Shown here piece by piece: positions 1 to 9,200 of a DNA stretch of 64,000 nt (positions are counted from its first letter, which is position 1; each line of letters opens with the position of its first letter). A program made the translations under genes and the position numbers. This stretch comes from CAZLRH01 sp964562015. GTDB taxonomy: Bacteria; Verrucomicrobiota; Verrucomicrobiia; Opitutales; JABDGR01. The notes under the pieces were generated by a model, which worked only from the letters and a program-made list of their open reading frames with translations, had not been told where the DNA came from and did not search any database. Location of the stretch: assembly GCA_964562015.1 (NCBI GenBank), contig CAZLRH010000007.1:62001-126000 (forward strand). Direction: 5' to 3'.

Positions 1-158
1 ACCCCATGGAACTGGAATTGCCGTAGCACGCTCGGCTCCGGCAATTCCAAGCCGCGAATGTCGATACGCCCATCCTTCGTTTCGAGGGCAAGCCCGTCGA
101 GCGGTTTATGCGCAAGCAGGCGATCCCATATTTCGAGGTTCAGCGATTCGTCGATCAT
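1..158 (-). CDS. Hypothetical protein, N-terminal 52 residues only
   Basis: An open frame runs on the minus strand from an ATG at 158-156 off the left edge without a stop. The visible residues begin MIDESLNLEIWDRLLAHKPL and continue as a hydrophilic, leucine-rich stretch with no signal peptide or membrane segment. I do not recognise the family. It lies 76 bp downstream of the giant repeat protein on the same strand, so it could be co-transcribed. Codon use (GC-rich third positions) looks like real coding. No clear Shine-Dalgarno precedes the ATG, which is common in this window. The start is the first in-frame ATG and could be wrong. Confidence 0.55.
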   Translation of the reverse strand, partial: MIDESLNLEIWDRLLAHKPLDGLALETKDGRIDIRGLELPEPSVLRQFQFHG

Positions 159-234
159 TAGTGCAAAAGTGGAGGCTAAAAAGAGGTCAGGTTGCCCCTT
201 TCCCTCGAAGGCGGGCGGGCGGACGGGGCGGCAA

Positions 235-3200
235 CTACCGACGGCGCAGGCTGGCGAGGAGCGCGAGCATTCCGGCGCAGAGCGCGCACGCGCTCGATTC
301 GGGGATGGCCGTAAAGGTCAGCGCATTGCTGCCGAGCGTAAAATAGGAGTAGGGGGAAAAGTCGCCGCCGTTGATGAAGGTGAAGTCATGGGCGTTGAAC
401 AGGCCGAAACCACCGTCGCTGAGGGAGCCGAAGGAGATGAGCGTGTACACCGTCGGCTGGTCGCCCGTGCCGCGACCGGTGCCGCCGAAGTCGAAAACAA
501 AGGAGTCGCCGGTGCCCTTGATGAGGCTGGAGGCGATGGCCACCTTGTCCGCCGTGTTATCGCTGTTGCTCAATTCGAAAAGGGCCGTCGCCGAGGCGTC
601 CGTCGAGCCGCCCCAGGTGAAATTGCCCACGTGCAGGGTGCCAAGGCTGTTGCCCGGCGCGACTTCGCCGCCCACCGCGAGGGTTAGATTGCCCGAGGTG
701 CCCGTGCCGCCGATAATTCCGCCGGAGTTGACCTGCACGTTGCCCGTGGTGAGCGATCCGGCGATGGCGCCGCCGGAATTGACGACGATGTCGCCCACCG
801 AACCCGTCCCGCTCAAGAAACCGCTGTTGAGTTTGATCGTGCTGGCGTGCGCAATCGCGCCCGTGACCACGAGTGAACCGGCGTCGATGGTGGTGTTGCC
901 CGTGTAGGTATTGTTGCCGGACAAAAAGACGGCGGCGCTGATGGTTTTATGCAAGCCGGCGCTACCCGCCAGGCTGGCGGAAACAAAACCGGTTTGCAGG
1001 TCATAAAGGCCCGGACTGTTAATGGTGATAACTCCGGTCGTGCCGGAGACATTGCCGCTCGTCAGGGTGAGGTTGCCCAGGAACTGCGAAAAGGAGGAAA
1101 CGTCCATGGTGCCGCCCGAGACGGTGACGTTCGCGCTCGCGGGCAGGGGATTGCTGGCGGCCAGCGCCAGCGTGCCGCCCGGCACTTGAAAGGACGAGCT
1201 GGCCAGCGTGCCGCTGACGGTCAAGGTGCCGCCGCTGACGGTGGTATTGCCGGTAAAAGTACTGTTGCCCGAAAGCGTCACGGTGCCGCCGGTCGTTTTA
1301 TTCAGCCCCACGCTGCCGCCCAACTTCGCACTGACGGCGCCGTTTTGCACATCGTACGCGGTCGCACTGATCAAGGTGCCGGTGGTGCCGTTAACGTTTC
1401 CGCCCGTGACTTGCAAGGCGCCGACGGTATCGCTGAACGTCGAAATATCCAGAGTGCCGGCGGAGACGGTGACATTGGCGGTGTCAGCCAGACGGTTGCT
1501 CGCGCCGAGATTGACGGTGCCGCCGCTGACGGCCAGCGCGCCGCTCGCGAGCGTGCCGTTTATTTGCGTGGTGCCGTTGAGCGCGGTGGTGTTGCCGGCA
1601 TAGGTATTCGCGCCGCCGAGCGTCAACGTGCCCGTGCCATCCATCGTCAAATTGCCGGTCGTGGTGCCAATGGCGTTGGAGAAAGTGACATTGCCCGCGC
1701 CACCCACTGTGATATTCTGCGCCGCGCCGCCGACCGCGCCGGAGAGCGTGAGCGTGCCTGCATCGGAATTGATGCGCGTGTCCGAACCCAGGGTAATCGC
1801 GCCGGAGGCGGTATTGAGGCCGGAGAGATTGCGCAAGGCACCGTCGCTCGCGAGGCCGCTGGCATTGAGCGTCAAGGGTTCCGCCGTGGTGAAACCGCCC
1901 TGGATTTGCAGCGCCGCGCCGGCGGTGACGCTCGTCGCGCCCGCCGCGGTGCCGAGGGCGGCGGCGCTCTGGATGTTAACCACGCCGGCACTGATGGTGG
2001 TGGAGCCCGTGTAAGTGTTGGTACCGTTCAAAGTCAATGTGCCCGAGCCATCCTTGGTCAGCGTGCCGGAAGTCGTGCCGAGGATTCCGGCAATCGTGAG
2101 GTTCCCCACCCCGCCGACCGTAAGATTTTGCGCCGCGCCGCCGACATTGTTGGAAAAGGTGAGCAGGCCGGCATCGGAATTAATGCGTGTCGCGGAACCC
2201 AAAGTGATGGTGCCGGAAACCGTGTTGGTACCGGAAATATTGCGCAGCGCGCCGTCGGACGAAATGCCGCTGCCGTTGAGCGTCAGCGGTTCAGCGGTGG
2301 TGATGCCGTTTTGAATTTGCAGCGCCGCGCCGGCGGTAACCGAAGTCGTGCCGGCGGTCGTGCCAAGGGCGGTCGCGTTTTGAATATTGAGCACACCGGC
2401 ATTGACCGTTGTGACTCCGGTAAAGGTACTGGGCCCGGTGAGAATGAGCGTGCCCGCGCCTGCTTTCGTCAATCCGCCCGCGCCGCTGATATTGCCGCCG
2501 ACGGTCAGCGCGTTGGCCGACACGGTGATGGTGCGCGTCGCCGCCATCGTGACGTTGCCGGGGCCGAGGTCCAAATTGTTGCCCGGGACCGAACCGGTGT
2601 ACGCGAAATTCGCGCCCCAGGTTTGCGGGACAACCGCCGCGAGGACGATGTTGCCGCCGCTGGTGTTATCGAGCGCGCCGCCGTTGATGGTGAAGAGGCC
2701 CGTGCCGAGCGCGCCCGCATTATTTAAATTGAGTGTGCCGGCCGTCAGCGTCACTGCGCCATTGCCGGTGTTGTTGCCGCCCAGCGTCAGCACACCCGCC
2801 GAAAGTGTGGTCGTGCCGGTATAGGTGTTGTTTCCATTCAAGATGAGCGTGCCGGCCCCGGCTTTCGTGAGCGACCGCGCGCCGCCGGATTCGCCCAGGT
2901 TTCCGCCGACAGTCAGCGTATTGGCCGTGACGGTGATGGTCGGGCTGGCCCCGAGCGTGACTGCTCCGGTGCCCAAATTAAGATTGTTGGAACCGGTAAA
3001 GGTGAAACTCGCGTTCCACGCCTGGGGATTGTTCGTGCCCAGGGTGACGGCCGCGCCGCTGGTGTTATCGAGCGGGCTCGCGGCAATCGTAAAAAGCCCG
3101 GTGCCAAGCGCAGAACTGGCGCCGCCCGTGCCACCACTGTTGAGATTGAGGCCGCCAGTGCTCCAGGTTACGCCGCCGACAAACGTACTGTTGCCGGACA

Positions 3201-6200
3201 GCGTTAAAATGCCCGCGCCGGTTTTCGTCAGCGTGAGATTATTTTCATTCGCGCCTGCGCCGCCCAGCAGACCCGCATACACCACCGCGCCCGCATTATT
3301 AATGGTGAGGGTCGAGTTGCCTGAGTTGCCGCCCACGACGGCATTAGACGTACCGGTACCCAAGATCGTCAGGCTGGTCAGGGTTTGGCTGACCGCGGAC
3401 GCAGCGTCACCCAACACGAGTTTGCCATTGTCGTTGGTGACACCGTCGCCGAGGGTCATCACGGCGGCCACAGGCAAACGATTGTTGCCGCCTGCCAAAA
3501 TCAAGGAACCATTTTTCACGGCGGTCGTGCCGGTGTAGGTGTTCACCCCCGAAAGCGTGACGGAGTCGGTGGTTGTTTTTGTCAATGTCACGGCGCCGGC
3601 CAGGATAGCACTGACATTTCCGGCGCGCACATCGTAGGCAGTGCCGGTGAGAATGCCCGTGGTGCCCGTGATATTGCCGCCCGCGAGCACGACCGTCGCA
3701 ATCGTGTCCGTGCGCGTGTTGACATCGAGGTTGCCGCCGTTGACGGTGACATTGCCGCTCGAAAGCACATTACTAGCGCCCATCGTCAGCGTGCCGGCAT
3801 TGAGAATCGTGGTTCCGGTGTAGGTATTCACGCCGGAGAGCGTGACGGTTCCATTGGTGGATTTGGTCAGGTTGCCCGTACCCGCCAAAATCGCGGTGAC
3901 CGTGCCCGACTGCAAATCGTAGGCCGTGCCGGTCAAAATTCCCGTGCCGCTGGAGATGATGCCACTGACGAGCGAGACATTGCCCACGGTGTTGGTGCGT
4001 GTATTGAGATCAAAGTTGCCGCCGTTGACCGTGAGCGCGCCGATGGATGCGAGCACGTTGTTGGCGCCCATCGTGAGCGTGCCGGCGTTGACGTTGGTGC
4101 CGCCGGTGTAAGTGTTCACTGCCGAAAGCGTGACCGTGCCGGCCGTGGTTTTCGTGAGGGCCGCCGTGCCATTGAGGATGGCGCTGATGGTCCCGGACTG
4201 CACGGCGTAAGCGCTGCCGGTGAGATTGCCCGTCGTGCCGGAAATGGTGCCGGAGGTGAGCGTGAGGTTGCCCGTCACATCCGAGAATGTCGTGATGCTC
4301 AGCGTGCCGCCATTGACATTCACCACGCCGGTATCGGGCAGGACATTATTTCCGCCAAGAGTAAAACTACCCGCCGAAATGGTGGTCGAGCCGTTGTAAG
4401 TGAGCGGCCCGGAAAAAGTCTGCGTGCCTGCACCGGCCTTGATGAGCGAGCCATTGCCCGTCAGCGAACCGGTGAACGTGGCGGTATTGACCCCGACGGT
4501 GAGTGTCACGGGATCGGGTGTGGCGTTGCCGTTTTCCAGATTGAGCGCCGCCGCGCCGCTGAGCCCGCCGAAGGTCGCGGCGGTCAGGCTGCCGAAACTT
4601 AAATTGCCGCCCGTGGTAAACGTACTGCCGGCGAGCGCGGCGGAATTACCGAGCACCAGATTCCCCGCCGTGATGCTGGTCGCGCCGGTGAACGTGTTCG
4701 CTCCGTAAAGGTTGAGTGTGCCCGCACCGGCTTTCGTCAGGCCGCCCGCGCCGCTAATCACGCCGCCCACGGCAAGGGTGTTGGCCGTGACCGTGACCGT
4801 GCGGGTGGCGGCGACCGCCACCGCCCCGGTGCCGAGGTCGAGATTATTTCCGACCACCGAACCCGTGTAAGCAAAGTTGGCGCCCCAGGTTTGCGGCGTG
4901 ACCGTCGTGAGTGTGACATTGCCCGCGCTGGTGTTATCGAGCGCGCCGCCATTGATGGTCAGCAGGCCCGTGCCGAGTGCGCCTGGAGAATTAATGTTCA
5001 ACCCACCGGCCGTCAGCGTGACAGCGCCGTTGCCTGTGTTGGTGCCGGCCAGCGTCAGCACACCCGCGGAAATCGTCGTCGTGCCGGTGTAAGTATTATT
5101 GCCGTTGAGGGCCAAGGTGCCCGCGCCGGCCTTGGTCAGGGAACGGGCGCCGCCGGTTTCGCCCACGCCACCGCCGACGGCCAGCGTATTGGCTGTCACC
5201 GTCACCGTGGGACTCGCACCGAGCGTCACCGCGCCGGAGCCGAGGTTGAGATTGTTGGTGCCCGTGAAGGTGAAGCTGCCGTTCCAAGCCTGGGCATTGG
5301 TCGTGGCGAGCGTGACATTCGCGCCACTGGTGTTGTTGAGCGTACCCGCCGTGATGGTGAAGGGGCCGGTGCCCAGAGCCGAGTTCGTGGAGTCCGTGCC
5401 GTTGCTATTTAGATTGAGGATGCCCGCGCTCAACACCGTGCCACCGGAAAAGGTGTTGTTACCCGCGAGCGTCAGGCTGCCCGCGCCGGCCTTGGTCAGG
5501 GAACGGGCGCCGCCGGTTTCGCCGATGGTACCCGCGACGGTCAGCGTGTTGGCGGTCGTGGTGACGGTGGCATTGGTGGCGAGCGTCACCGCGCCGGTCC
5601 CGAGGTTCAGGTTTTGCGTGCCGGTAAAGGTGAAGCCGCTGTTCCAGATTTGCGGACGATTGTTGAGCACGATGCCCGCGACGGAACTGTCGAGCGTGCC
5701 CGCGTTGATGATCAACGTGCCGCCCGTGCCCAAGGCGGAATTATTATTAATTAACAGTCCGCCCGCGTTGAGCGTGACATTGCCGGTAAAAGTGTTGGGG
5801 CCGCTGAGGGTCAGGGTGCCCGCGCCCGTTTTCACCAAATCGCTGGCGCCGGTGTTCGAGATGACACCGCTGAAAGCGGTGCTGGTGCCGTTGGCGCCCA
5901 CCGTGAAATTGCCGCCGGTGCCCAAGTCGATGGTGCCCGCACCGGCAATCGAGCCGACGGTTTCGGTGTGCCCGTGCACGTCAAGCCGGCCCGTCACCGT
6001 GAGGGCGTTGGCGTCAGCCATGACATTGTCCGCGGCAAAAACGAGCGTGCCCGCGGTGATGGTGGTTGCGCCGGAGTAAGTATTGGCACCCGTCAAGGTC
6101 ACGACCCCGACGGCACTATTGAGCGTAAACGTGCCCGCACCCGCGAGAATCGCACTGATGTTGCCGTTGGCCACGGCGTAAGAAGTGCCGGTCAAAATGC

Positions 6201-9200
6201 CGGTGCCCGTGATATTACCCGTGGTGAGAATCACCGCGCCCACGGTTTCATTATGTGCGCCGAGGTCGAAATTGCCGCCGTTGATGGTCACGCCCGCCGT
6301 GTCGAGGATGGTGGTATTGGAGCCGAGCGACAACACGCCGCCATTGACGTTGGTGATGCCGGTATACGTGTTGGTGCCGGAAAGAATCCAAGTGCCCGTG
6401 CCCGTTTTGGTCACGGTCGTCACGCCGGTGCTGTTGACAATGACGCCTTGTAATGAACCGATGCCGTTGGTGCTGCCGGTCAAGGTCAACGTCTTCGCGC
6501 CATTGCCGGTGGCGGTGAGATTGCCCGTGAATGTGACGTTGCCCGTGCCCGATTCGTCGAGCGTCGCCCCGCCGGTGGTGCCCGCCAGATTGAGAACACG
6601 GTTGGTAATGGAATCGCTGGTGCCGACATATTGCAGCGTGCCGGCGACGGCCACCGCGCCAATGGCGATGGTGCCGTTGCCGACGGTGGCGGGCGCGCCC
6701 AAGGCGCTGCCCGCCGTGCCGACATTACCAAGCGTACCGACCGCCAGCACGCCCGCGCTGATGGTCGTGGGGCCGTCGAAAGTATTGTTGCCCGTGAGGA
6801 TGAGCGTGCCCGCCGTTGTCTTGTTCAAGCCCAAGCCGACGCCCGCAAGATTGGCATTCGCACTGCCGCTTTGCGCGGCGTAGGCGGCGTTGGTGGTTAA
6901 ATTGCCGTTGTTGATATTGCCGCCGCTGAGGGTCACGGCGCCCACGGTTTGATTGGTGGCGCCGAGATCCAGCGTGCCGCCGCTCACCGTCAAGGGCGCG
7001 ACCGTAGTCGTATTGCCCAAAGTCGCCGCGCCGCTGAGGAACACGTTGCCCGCACTGATGGTCGTCGTGCCGCGATACGTGTTCGCCGCACTCAAGGTCA
7101 GGTTACCCGTGCCGCTCTTGGTCAACGCGCTCGCCGTCGCCGTGCTGCCGTCGACGACCGGCCCGGAAAGCACAACGTTCGCCCCCGCGCCGGTGGTAAT
7201 AGTCACCGTGCGACTCGTGGCCGAATTCGACAAATTGAGCCCGGCGAAAGTGGTGTTGCCGACGTTGTTGACGATCAGCGTCGGGCTGCCGGCCTGGGTG
7301 TTGGTCAAGGCTCCGGCAAAAGTCAAATTCGACGCCCCCGCAATCGTGGACGCCGCCGCGAGATTCACGGCATTGGCCAGCGAATGTGCCGTCCCGTCGC
7401 CTTGAATCGTGCCGGTGTTAAGCGTCAGTGCGCCGGTGCCGACAGCGGAATCATTCCCCAGCACCAAAAGGCCGCCGGAGACAGTGGTCACACCGCTATA
7501 AGAATTGTTGCCGGAGAGAATCCACTCGCCTGTGCCTGATTTAGTCAGGGAAGTGGTGCCCGAGCCATTCACGATATTGCCGGAGATATTCCCGATGCCA
7601 GCGGTGCTGCCGGTGAGCGTCAAAACTTTCGCTCCCACTCCGGTGGCCGTAAAGTTGCTGGTGAAAGTGAGATTGCCCGCGCCGGATTCATCCAGCGTCA
7701 CGCCGCCGGCGGCACCCGCGAGATTCAGGATGCGGTTGGTCGAGGCATTGCTCGCCCCCGTGTATTGCAACGTGCCCGCCACCGCGCCGCTGCCGATGGC
7801 AATGGTGCCCGCCACGGCGGTCGTCGGCGCACCCACCGCGCTGGCGCCACCGCCGACATCGCCAATGGAATTGATGCTCAGACAACCGCCGCTGATGGTC
7901 GTCGTGCCGGAGTAAGTGTTCAGCGCGGACAACACCCAGGTGCCCGCCGCGCTCTTCACCAAGCTCACGGAATTGCCACCGGCGGGATCGCCAACGATGG
8001 AGGCGAAGAGATTATTGCCGGTGTTGGTGCCGGTCAGCGTCAGGGTGCGCGAGGCGCCCGCCGGCACATCGATGGCACTCGTGTTACTGAAGGTAATAGT
8101 GGCCGCCGCGACGGTGCCGGTGGCATCGAGGGTCCCGCCGCTCGCGCCAAGGGAGAAAAGCCGGTTGGTGGTGTTGGCCGTGGTGGCATTCACATAACGC
8201 AACGTGCCGCCGTTGAGCACCAAGTTGGACGACACATTGGAGGACTGGCCAATGCCGCTGGGCAATCCACCGTCCGCCATTGTCGTGACGGCCAGCACGC
8301 CGGCATTGAGCGTCGTCGAGCCGGCGTAAGTGTTGACGCCGGAAAGCGTCTGCACGCCGGCGCCGGCTTTGATCAGCGAGCCGTTGCCGCTCAAAATTCC
8401 GGTGTGCGTGGCGGTATTGACGCCCAGCGTGAGCGCGACGGGGTCGGGCGTGAGATTGCCATTTTCCAAGGTCACATTTTGCGCGCCGCTCAGCGCGCCC
8501 AGCGTGACGGCCGTGAGCGAACCGAAACTCAAATTACCGCCGGAGTTGGTCACCGTGCTGGCCTGCAAGGCGAGGCTGTGGCCGAGAATCAGTGTGCCGG
8601 CATTGAGGGTCGTGGCACCAGTGAAAGTATTCGCCCCGGTAAGATTGACGGTGCCTGCCGCGTTATTTTTCGTAAACGTGACCGCGCCCGCGAGAATCGC
8701 GCTAATCAAACCGTTCTCCACGGTATAGGAACCACCCGTCAGCACGCCGGTGGTGCCGGTGAGGTTGCCGTTGAACATCGTCACCGCGCCGACGGTGTCG
8801 GAGCGGGTGTTGATATCGAAATTTCCGCCGTTAATCGTGATCGCAGCCGTGGCCAATACGTTGTTCGCACCGTAAGTAATGGTCCCGGCGTTCAAGATGG
8901 TGCCGCCGGTGTAGGTGTTCGCGCCGCTCAAAGTCAGGCTGCCAATGCCGTCCTTGGTCAAATTGCCGGTGCCGGTGCCGATGATGCCCGAAAGCGTGGT
9001 CGTGCCCGCGCCGCCCACGGTGATATTGAAACCCGCGCCACCAAAGCCGCCCGACATCGTGAGGCTGCCGGTATCGGAATTAATGCGCGCGTCTGAGGCG
9101 AGCGTGACAGCACCGGAAGCGGTGTTGACGCCGGAAATATTGCGCACCGCGCCGTCATTGGCAATGCCGCTGCCATTCAGCGTCAGCGGTTCCGTGGTCG

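Noticed and set aside
161..234. Possible terminator hairpin after the giant gene
   Set aside because: The minus-strand stem TTGCCGCCCC / GGGGCAA is imperfect with a long loop, and the T-run is too far away to be convincing.
949..2727. Long Arg/Gly/Ala-rich open frame on the plus strand across the giant repeat gene
   Set aside because: It is an antisense shadow of a GC-rich repetitive gene. Its residues are low-complexity and follow the repeats of the real frame; no start context or family.
7765..9096. Another long plus-strand frame in the giant repeat gene
   Set aside because: Same explanation: a repeat-driven shadow without motifs.
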